43,711 nt of DNA. Source: Sedimenticola sp. (GTDB taxonomy: Bacteria; Pseudomonadota; Gammaproteobacteria; Chromatiales; Chromatiaceae). Position numbers and translations under genes: made by a program. The stretch lies in the NCBI GenBank assembly GCA_026984055.1, contig JALSSX010000213.1, positions 1 to 43,711 on the forward strand. The letters run 5' to 3'. The notes under the pieces were generated by a model. The model did no database searches and was not told the DNA's origin. It worked only from the letters and a program-made list of their open reading frames with translations. Positions 1 through 5,364 of this stretch are shown here, piece after piece. The first letter of the stretch is position 1; every line of letters begins with the position of its first letter.

Positions 1-2
1 AG

Positions 3-293
3 AAAGGCAAGCGCCAGAATAAACTGCTGCCGGAACACATCGACAAGATCGTCGATACCTACCAGCATCGCAAGGAAGAAAAACGCTACGCCCGGCGGGT
101 GAGCATGGAGGAAATCGAAAAGAACGATTTCAATCTGAATATTTCCCGCTATGTGAGCACCGCAAAACCTGAGAAACCGGTTGATCTGGCCAAAGTGCAT
201 GCAGATTTGCAGGCGATCGAGAAAAGCATTGCCGAAGCGGCCAAACAGCATAATGCTTTCCTTGACGAACTGGGATTGGAGCGATTGCCTTGA
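3..293 (+). CDS. hsdM: Type I restriction-modification methyltransferase subunit HsdM, C-terminal end (5' truncated by window)
   Basis: Only the last 96 codons are present; the frame is open from base 3 to the TGA at 291-293. The tail has the features expected at the end of HsdM: HIDKIVDTYQHRK, then YARRVSMEEIEKNDFNLNIS RYV, then a charged helical end (LQAIEKSIAEAAKQHNAFLDELGL) that could contact the specificity subunit. HsdM is the adenine methyltransferase subunit of type I systems and works with HsdS, and with HsdR for cleavage. Neither hsdS nor hsdR follows here; the next reading frame is a decayed GIY-YIG gene and then an IS remnant. The assignment rests on the NDFNLNISRYV block and is fairly secure. 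Whether the system still works cannot be judged from this fragment. Confidence 0.85.
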   Translation, partial: KGKRQNKLLPEHIDKIVDTYQHRKEEKRYARRVSMEEIEKNDFNLNISRYVSTAKPEKPVDLAKVHADLQAIEKSIAEAAKQHNAFLDELGLERLP

Positions 294-525
294 AGCCAGA
301 CGCATTTTCCCTACGCATCTTTGTCGCCGATGGTGATCCCGATGGCTTGCGGATTGTCGAGCGCAGCGATTGGGTCGGCAAAGCCGGTGTGTTTCCACGT
401 GTGTTGCCGTCCCATGTGAGGCACGCAATGTGTTCGCCCAAACCCGTGTTTATCCGCTTCTGGGCCGCGCGAGGATGGCGAGGGGCATTGTTCTCCCGCC
501 TGAAAATAGCGGAAGCGGATTGGTT
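290..525 (+). pseudogene. GIY-YIG nuclease family protein, N-terminal remnant with frameshifts
   Basis: A TTG codon at 290 overlaps the hsdM stop (TTGA), with GGAG nine bases upstream, which suggests a coupled start. The first 35 or so residues (MKPDAFSLRIFVADGDPDGL, then RIVERSDWVGKAGVFPRVLP) match the opening of the GIY-YIG/DUF4357-type proteins often found inside type I restriction loci. After about base 400 the homology continues only by changing frame: FAQTRVYPLLG is read in a second frame at about 440-472, and PREDGEGHC in a third at about 473-500. The gene therefore carries at least two frameshifts and is then cut off by transposase sequence. The right boundary is approximate. Family recognition is from memory of the motif series, so confidence is moderate; the multiple frames are visible directly. 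Confidence 0.6.
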
Positions 526-539
526 TTGTGTTAACAGGC

Positions 540-1451
540 CCTCACCCATTGATTCTTTCTGGACTCTACGACCTGACTAACACCTTCTTCGAAGGCGAGG
601 CGGGCAGCAACCCAGCGCTCAACACGGGCGTTCCAAGGAAAAGCGCTCGGATTGCCAACTGGTCACCCTTGGACTGGTGCTCAATGGCAGTGGCTTTCCC
701 CGCGAAGACAATATCCAGCACCTGATTGAACAGGGTTACCGTTACCTGGTGGTCTCACGCAAGAGAAAGCGGTCTTTCGATGAAGAGCAGGCCGTTGCTG
801 TCAAAACGGCCCAGGGGCAGCCGGTCAAAGTCCAGCGGGTGGTCAATCCACAGACCGGTGAAGCAGAACTGCAAAAGCTGGCCGATGGGCTACACAAAAA
901 AACACCACCAAACGCTATGACAAGGTACTGGAACGGCTGGGCCGAATGAAAGAGAAATACGCCCGGGCAGCACAACACTATGACATCACCGTCACCCCAG
1001 ATGACACATCAGGCAACGCCAGCGCCATCACCTGGCATCGACGGGAAAAGCCCCATTCCCAAGCCACCCATCCGGGTGTCTACTGCCTGCGCACCAACCT
1101 CGATGATTGGGATGAAAAAACCTTGTCGCGCACCTACACCATGCTCACCGATCTTGAAGCTGTGTTCCACAGCCTGAAAAGCGAGCTGGGGCTACGCTCC
1201 ATCTACCATCAGAAAGAAAAGCGGGTGAACGGATATATTTTCATCACACTGATCGCCTATCACCTGGTGCATACCCTGCGCACCCAGCTCAAGGCACGGG
1301 ATATCCACGACAGCTGGCAAAGCTTGCGCCGGCAGATGGCAAGATCTTGCACCTGCGCAAGGCCACGCGCGCCGAGCCTCATCAGAAGGTGATCCATGAT
1401 GTGCTGGGTATCGATGCACAGCCTGGATCAACGCACAGAACCGTTATTTAG
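540..1451 (+). pseudogene. Degraded IS1634-type (IS4-group) transposase
   Basis: Transposase blocks appear in order but in several frames. They are LYDLTNTFFEGEAGSNP near 560-613; then, in another frame, HGRSKEKRSDCQLVTLGLVL and NGSGFPRED to about 709; then NIQHLIEQGYRYLVVSRKRK to about 770. The direct join of GFPR to EDNIQ implies an internal deletion of some 60 codons. The reading frame slips again at a run of seven A at 896-902. It then continues as MKEKYARAAQHYDI through HPGVYCLRTNL, YTMLTDLEAVFHSLKSELGL and YHQKEKRVNGYIFITLIAYH. A last shift near 1340 leads into KILHLRKATRAEPHQKVIHD and a TAG at 1449-1451. With at least three frameshifts and a deletion, no active transposase can be made. 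The left end of the IS is missing or unrecognisable. The 200 bases after the stop hold no gene and may be the right flank of the IS. Confidence 0.8.
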
Positions 1452-1653
1452 TCTTTCCTCCTTCCCAGCTTGAAGAAAACCCAAATCTGTAGTGCCATAC
1501 AGGCGGCATAATGCGACTATCCAATTGTTTTTATTCGGATTGTTGTCGCGGAAATCTGAAGATGGGTTAAGTCCGACAGACTCCCAGGAATTAAATGGTG
1601 CGCGCCAACCCCCGTTGTTGGGCTGGCGGTGACAGGTTTCGCGGGGCCGGGCG

Positions 1654-1974
1654 TCAGCCTATGAATGTCAGCCAGCCGCTCAGTGCGCGGCGGAAATCGG
1701 CCAGCGGGATGCGTTGTTCGGTGTCGTCCTTGTCGTCCAGGCTGTTGCGGATGATGGCCTCGTCGTCGCTCAGTATCAGTTCGTGAACGTTGCCATTGAA
1801 TTCGTAGCGCCCCAGCGCGCCGCGCGCGACTTCGTCAGCCATGTCCAGCAGTTCCTTGCCGATGATGTCGTCGTCCTGCACATCGCCTTGCAGGAAGTTG
1901 GCTAGCGCCTGTTCCTCTTCTTTGCCTTCGGCGACCGCCAGGGGCGCGCCGTCTTTATCCCGGGAGAACTGCAT
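1654..1974 (-). CDS. Small acidic protein, UPF0231 (YacL)-like; possible partner of the upstream EndoU protein
   Basis: A 106-residue protein with no signal peptide or membrane segment and many Asp and Glu residues (for example QGDVQDDDIIGKELLD and DDKDDTEQ). The middle and end (GRYEFNGNVHELILSDDEAI, then PLADFRRALSGWLTF) resemble the YacL/UPF0231 family in order and spacing, by memory rather than alignment. ATG 1974 is preferred because AGAGGTGA lies just upstream; a GTG at 1980 in the same frame would overlap the EndoU stop as GTGA. Either start gives tight coupling to the strongly basic EndoU protein. That pairing of basic exported RNase and acidic cytosolic protein suggests an immunity or antitoxin role, which is inference. 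It could equally be a housekeeping YacL-type protein of unknown function. Confidence 0.6.
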   Translation of the reverse strand: MQFSRDKDGAPLAVAEGKEEEQALANFLQGDVQDDDIIGKELLDMADEVARGALGRYEFNGNVHELILSDDEAIIRNSLDDKDDTEQRIPLADFRRALSGWLTFIG

Positions 1975-1976
1975 GG

Positions 1977-2504
1977 TCACCTCTTTCTGTTCCGTATGTA
2001 GATCGGATAAGCCGTGTTGATGCCGCCACGGCGGCTGGTGTAGCCCTCGATCGGGAAGCCCAGGCCGGATGGGCCGCGCCAGGGCTTGCTGCGTTTTCTG
2101 TCACGCTTCTTCCAGGCATGGAGTATCGCCGCGATGACTTGTTTGTGACTCAGGCGATCTGGAAACAGGGTCGAGAATTTGTTTTTCCAGCGTTTCTCGC
2201 GACGGTCGTAGACCTCGACCTGGGCAGTATAGACACCGGCTTTGTTGGGGCGGCTCTTGATGCGTTTGACATGGGCGTTGCGCGGATCCTTGCCGCCGGG
2301 ACGGGCATGGAAGCCGGTGGGCTTGCCGCGCCGGTTGATCTCGCCCTGAAAGATATGCGTTAGGTTGATCTCCGGCTTGGTCTTTGACCAGCCTCGCCAT
2401 GGGTCGGGGTTGTTGCGTGCCCGCGCCAGCCCGGCGCTGAGCAGAATGGCGAGCGCGGTCAGTATGCCGATCGCCCTGGCTGCTGGGTTGCCGTTTCGCT
2501 TCAT
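1977..2504 (-). CDS. Exported EndoU-domain ribonuclease (bacterial EndoU nuclease family)
   Basis: A 175-residue protein that starts with a signal peptide (basic MKRNGNPAARA, then the hydrophobic stretch IGILTALAILLSAGLARA). The mature part matches the bacterial EndoU fold. HIFQGE contains candidate catalytic His50, and GFHARPGG contains candidate His66 after a glycine-rich turn. FSTLFPDRLSHKQVIAAIL matches the conserved FFP-W-S-x-I strand and helix. The end reads GYTSRRGGINTAYPIY. EndoU enzymes cleave RNA, usually at uridines, by a metal-dependent or metal-independent two-histidine mechanism. The protein is very basic. ATG 2504 was chosen because it starts the signal peptide; the longer frame upstream runs into the reductase gene. 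It overlaps or abuts the small acidic gene at 1974. Export suggests action outside the cytoplasm, as an antibacterial effector or a nutrient RNase. Confidence 0.8.
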   Translation of the reverse strand: MKRNGNPAARAIGILTALAILLSAGLARARNNPDPWRGWSKTKPEINLTHIFQGEINRRGKPTGFHARPGGKDPRNAHVKRIKSRPNKAGVYTAQVEVYDRREKRWKNKFSTLFPDRLSHKQVIAAILHAWKKRDRKRSKPWRGPSGLGFPIEGYTSRRGGINTAYPIYIRNRKR

Positions 2505-2587
2505 TGTGAAGGATCTCGTTGTTTTCGAGGGCGGTATTCTAACCCGAAAGCCTCGCGGAATGGCATTCATCCTTGCGAGGCGGTGGG

Positions 2588-3730
2588 TCACAGCATGGGT
2601 GGCAGGACCCTTGCCAGCGCCATGCGTTGTTTGCTGGCGGCGCCGCACAGGGCGAAGCCCAGCAGCCGGCCATCCGCGGCGAGGTAGCGCGCGGCGATGC
2701 CGTCCGCGTCGCTGTCGATACACCATTCGCCGCTGGCGTCGCGGGGAGGCGGCGCGACCGCGATCGGGCAGGCGGGGGTCTTGACGACTACTGGCATCGC
2801 TGGGTAGTGGACCTCGGTCGGTTGTCCGGCGAGGGTTTTCGCCAGTGCGCGGGCGGCGTGCATGATCGGCATCACGAAGGGAAGGTAGTGGCCTGCGACC
2901 TGGGCGCAGTCGCCGAGCGCGTATATCATGGGGTCGTTGCTCCGCAGCAGCCGGTCGACGGCGATGCCACGCTCGATCTTCAGTCCGGCTTTCTCTGCCA
3001 GGCGGGTGTCGGCGCGCAGGCCGATGGCGGACAGTACCAGGTCAGCATGGAACGGTTTGCCTTGTTGTAGTTGGAGCCGGTAGCCGTTGCCGTCACGGTC
3101 GATATGCGTGACGCCGTTGCGAAGATGCCATTCGACGCCGCACGCGGCGAGCGCTTCACGCAGGCGTTCGCCGACGATTTCTGGCAGTAAGGTGCTGATC
3201 GGCCAGGCGTCCGGTCCGATCACTTGGCAACGATGGCCGGCTTCCAGGAGGTCGTTGGCGAATTCGCAGCCGATCAGGCCGGGACCGATGATGGCGACAT
3301 CGTCGCCTTCGCGCAGTTGGTCGCGGAATGTGCGGTAGTCTTGCAGGTTGTTGATCGACATCACTTGGTTGGCGGCATTGCCTTTTAGTGGCAGGCGGAT
3401 CGGCCGCGCGCCGCTTGCGATCACCAATTGGCTGTAGGGTTGCGCGCAGCCGGCGTGATGTACCAGGCGGTGCTGGGTATCGATGTCGTCGACCGGCGCT
3501 TGGACGTGGATGGTGGCGTTCAGGTCGGTGGCCATCTTTTCCGCGCTGGCGCTGGCCAGGGCGTCGGGTGTGCGTCCCTGGGCCAGGGCGTTGGACAGCA
3601 TCGGCTTGGAATAGAAGGTGCCATCGTCGGCGCTGAACATCACCAGCGGCGTATCCTTGTCCAATTTACGCAATTCCTTTGCCAGGGTGTAGCCGGCCAG
3701 TCCTGTGCCTATGATTATGATTGGTTTCAT
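2588..3730 (-). CDS. FAD-dependent rubredoxin-NAD(P)+ reductase-type oxidoreductase
   Basis: A 380-residue pyridine nucleotide-disulfide oxidoreductase family protein. The N-terminal FAD motif is IIIIGTGLAGYTLAKEL, the NAD(P) motif in the middle is VAIIGPGLIGCEFA, and the second FAD contact is YALGDCAQVAG. There is no CxxxxC redox disulfide, as in rubredoxin reductases, which pass electrons from NAD(P)H through FAD to rubredoxin. The genes upstream on the same strand are a rubredoxin (4084-4254) and a rubrerythrin (4422-4898), which fixes the likely partner. The three would form a chain NAD(P)H to reductase to rubredoxin to rubrerythrin, reducing hydrogen peroxide. The 350 bases between this gene and rubredoxin hold repeats, so co-transcription is uncertain. 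The partner assignment is inference from context. Confidence 0.85.
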   Translation of the reverse strand: MKPIIIIGTGLAGYTLAKELRKLDKDTPLVMFSADDGTFYSKPMLSNALAQGRTPDALASASAEKMATDLNATIHVQAPVDDIDTQHRLVHHAGCAQPYSQLVIASGARPIRLPLKGNAANQVMSINNLQDYRTFRDQLREGDDVAIIGPGLIGCEFANDLLEAGHRCQVIGPDAWPISTLLPEIVGERLREALAACGVEWHLRNGVTHIDRDGNGYRLQLQQGKPFHADLVLSAIGLRADTRLAEKAGLKIERGIAVDRLLRSNDPMIYALGDCAQVAGHYLPFVMPIMHAARALAKTLAGQPTEVHYPAMPVVVKTPACPIAVAPPPRDASGEWCIDSDADGIAARYLAADGRLLGFALCGAASKQRMALARVLPPML

Positions 3731-3806
3731 CGCGGGTTTCCCGTTGTGTGGTGGCGGCGACGGGGCGGTCGCCGCTTGCGTTTCGTCGCTGCGTAAATGG
3801 TCTTTT

Positions 3807-3893
3807 CGGTTGCCTGTGATGCATCTGCGGGAACGCCGTGTAAACGCCCCTGTCGGCTTGGTCTCGGATATCCCACCATCAGGTAACCTTCAT
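3807..3893. repeat. R1 intergenic repeat, copy a (interrupted)
   Basis: One of six related intergenic sequences in the window. It begins CGGTTGCCTGTGATGCATCT and continues through GCGGGAACGCCGTG, GGCTTGGTCTCGG and CAGGTAACCTTCATG. Copy e, near 25727, continues past this point into a hairpin. Here the repeat stops exactly where the MITE-like element starts, so the MITE probably inserted into it. Confidence 0.7.
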
Positions 3894-3894
3894 G

Positions 3895-4070
3895 CTAGCC
3901 CGGATTTCTCACCCGTTCACTACTGCGACCGCCCAATGCGGCGCGCTGACTGGCGTTCGCTCGGTCGGGATGCTCGGCGTAGTGTCGGCTACGCCTGCGC
4001 GTCCCTCGGTCGTAAACACCAGCCATGCCGCACCCTTTCGCGACGAACGCCGGTGAGAAATCCGGGCTAG
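3895..4070. mobile_element. MITE-like element, copy 1, with 19-bp perfect terminal inverted repeats
   Basis: The 176-bp unit begins CTAGCCCGGATTTCTCACC and ends with the exact reverse complement, GGTGAGAAATCCGGGCTAG. A second copy lies at 9029-9186. The interior is shared (for example GACTGGCGTTCGCTCG and GGCTACGCCTGCGCGTCCCT) and includes a small hairpin CGTAG/CTACG. It has no credible gene. The outer CTAG on both sides may be a 4-bp target duplication, as made by IS5-group transposases, which would leave 15-bp true ends. The transposase that would move it is not in the window. Confidence 0.8.
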
Positions 4071-4083
4071 TCCATTCGGCTTG

Positions 4084-4254
4084 TCAGGCATGGATTTCGA
4101 CCATCTCGAAGTCCGATTTGGCTACCCCGCAGTCTGGGCATTCCCAGTCTTCCGGGATGTCTTCCCAGCGCGTGCCGGGGGCGATGCCTTCCTCGGGCAG
4201 ACCTTTGTCCTCATCATAGATGAAGCCGCAGATGATGCATTCATACTGTTTCAT
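4084..4254 (-). CDS. Rubredoxin
   Basis: This 56-residue protein is below the length most gene finders use. It begins [18 protein letters not shown] and has the two iron-binding CxxCG motifs, CIICG at residues 6-10 and CPDCG at about 39-43. Between them lie the conserved [16 protein letters not shown] block and the aromatic residues that pack the iron site. It ends EMVEIHA, TGA. A ribosome binding site GGAG lies eight bases before ATG 4254. Rubredoxin is a one-electron carrier with a single iron bound by four cysteines, and its size and motifs are typical. It lies between rubrerythrin and the reductase on the same strand and is probably their soluble electron carrier. Repeat DNA occupies both intergenic gaps. 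Confidence 0.95.
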   Translation of the reverse strand: MKQYECIICGFIYDEDKGLPEEGIAPGTRWEDIPEDWECPDCGVAKSDFEMVEIHA

Positions 4255-4291
4255 GGTGTTTTCTCCTACTTGTCGGTAACGTAAAGTAAGC

Positions 4292-4411
4292 GGTGGTTTG
4301 CCTGTGATTCATCCGTGGGAACGTCGTGGATACCTCCTTGTGGATTCGGCCCTGGCCCAACTTCGGGCAACCTTCCATGATTCGGAGAGTTTCAGTCCCC
4401 TATCATGGAAG
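4292..4411. repeat. R1 intergenic repeat, copy b, with hairpin
   Basis: It runs from TTTGCCTGTGATTCATCCGT through GGGAACGTCGTGG to GGGCAACC. It ends in a stem-loop whose arms are CTTCCATGAT and ATCATGGAAG (4375-4411) around a G-rich/C-rich inner pair. It lies between rubrerythrin and rubredoxin, so it may act as an attenuator or as an mRNA-stabilising hairpin after rubrerythrin. Confidence 0.7.
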
Positions 4412-4421
4412 TTGCTCGGGG

Positions 4422-4898
4422 TTATTTCGCATTGACGGTGGCCAATGCTTCGCGATAGTGGTTGGCATGGCGCGCTTCGACGCGGGCCAGCGCGGCGAAG
4501 CGTTTCTCTGCATTTTTCAGCGTGGTCTTGAAGCGTTCGGCGTGTTCTTCTGATTCGGCGATCTGCTCGTCGAATTCGCGCGCGGCGTCGTCACGGCCTT
4601 CCTGTTCGGCCATGTGGCGGAACGACGGGTACATCTCGGTGTACTCGTGGGTTTCGCCCTCTATCGCCAGTTCGAGGCATTTCGCCGGGTCGAGCTGGGT
4701 TTTCGGGAAGAGCAGGTCCATGTGGCCGAAGGCGTGCTGAACTTCTTGCTTTGCGGTGTTCTCGAAGACATCGGCGCTGCCTTCGTCGCCCATCGCGCGG
4801 CAGATCCGGGCGAAGTACATGTATTTGATATGCGCCATGGATTCACCAGCCAGCGCGGCTTCGAGATTCTTGATGGTGATGGAGTCTTGCTTGGACAT
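4422..4898 (-). CDS. Rubrerythrin-type diiron peroxidase without a rubredoxin domain
   Basis: A 158-residue ferritin-like four-helix protein. Diiron ligand motifs are visible: E19 in LAGESMAHIKY, ENTAKQEVQHA (ExxxxxEVxH) in helix two, E in AIEGETHEYTEMYP, and EQIAESEEHAERF in the last helix. Classical rubrerythrin carries a C-terminal rubredoxin domain with two CxxC pairs. Here the chain stops after RVEARHANHYREALATVNAK and has no such cysteines. The electron-donating domain is therefore missing and is probably replaced in trans by the small rubredoxin at 4084-4254. The likely role is reduction of hydrogen peroxide in the cytoplasm under low oxygen. ATG 4898 follows AGAGG at a good distance. 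A possible promoter lies at 4989-5017. Confidence 0.9.
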   Translation of the reverse strand: MSKQDSITIKNLEAALAGESMAHIKYMYFARICRAMGDEGSADVFENTAKQEVQHAFGHMDLLFPKTQLDPAKCLELAIEGETHEYTEMYPSFRHMAEQEGRDDAAREFDEQIAESEEHAERFKTTLKNAEKRFAALARVEARHANHYREALATVNAK

Positions 4899-4988
4899 TG
4901 TGTTTACCTCTCGGTTCGTTGTGGAAGCGCGGACGCTCAGCGTGAACGTCCCTTGTGTTCATAGCGACAATTTGTTGGCTTGAGAGGG

Positions 4989-5017
4989 AGAATAGGTGCT
5001 GATTAATAATTGTTGAA
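4989..5017 (-). promoter_or_regulatory. Candidate promoter for rubrerythrin
   Basis: On the minus strand TTCAAC (5012-5017) and TATTCT (4989-4994) are separated by 17 bases, inside a strongly AT-rich block. An 8-bp inverted repeat (ATTAATAA at 5002-5009 and TTATTAAT at 5034-5041) flanks the -35 side and could be an operator. The hexamer match is only moderate. Confidence 0.35.
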
Positions 5018-5086
5018 GTTGATTGTTTTTATTTTATTAATAGTTTTTAGCTATTTCTGCTGCGATTAGTGTGACAGTACGCGGTC

Positions 5087-5137
5087 GCTTGCTTGTGATC
5101 TGTCCGCGGGAACGCTGTGGGACCATTCTTCATGACG
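5087..5137. repeat. R1 intergenic repeat, copy c (partial)
   Basis: A short, diverged copy: GCTTGCTTGTGATCTGTCCG, then GGGAACGCTGTGG and TTCTTCATGACG. The central part seen in copies a and e is deleted. It is followed 32 bases later by R2 copy A. The whole gap 4899-5364 holds only the rubrerythrin promoter region, this repeat, R2 copy A and about 100 bases with no recognisable signal. Confidence 0.55.
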
Positions 5138-5169
5138 ATGAGCGGCGTGCCTAGCAGGCCACCGAGAAA

Positions 5170-5258
5170 TGGCATCTTTCAATGGCCTGTGTGCGGTACA
5201 GGGAAATCGCATTTTCCGGTTCCGTCGTTGAAAAAGTCCATGGAAGGACTTTTTCAAC
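5170..5258. repeat. R2 hairpin repeat, copy A
   Basis: It shares GGCCTGTGTGCGGTACAGGG, ATCGCATTTTCCGGTTCCGT and GTCCATGGAAGG with the longer copy at 11566-11705. It ends in a perfect 13-bp stem-loop at 5227-5258 (GTTGAAAAAGTCC, six-base loop, and its complement). It lies downstream of yheS, where the stem with its T run could serve as a terminator. Confidence 0.7.
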
Positions 5259-5364
5259 ATCCGGGCTAGGGGTGAAAGAGAATGTATGGAGATGCCGATG
5301 TTCGACTGGCCGTGGCGATAGATTGTTTGGCGGACGCGCCGTGGAATGCCTTGCGGGCAGGTTG

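Noticed and set aside
130-549. 139-codon open frame on the minus strand
   Set aside because: It runs antisense to the hsdM end and the GIY-YIG relic, whose protein motifs are clear on the plus strand; its own translation has no recognisable content.
2505-2726. N-terminal extension of the EndoU frame
   Set aside because: The extra residues lie inside the reductase gene and would bury the signal peptide; ATG 2504 begins a normal export signal.
5259-5270. ATCCGGGCTAG resembling the end of the MITE-like element
   Set aside because: Eleven bases at the edge of R2 copy A, with no opposite end nearby; too short to call a third copy.
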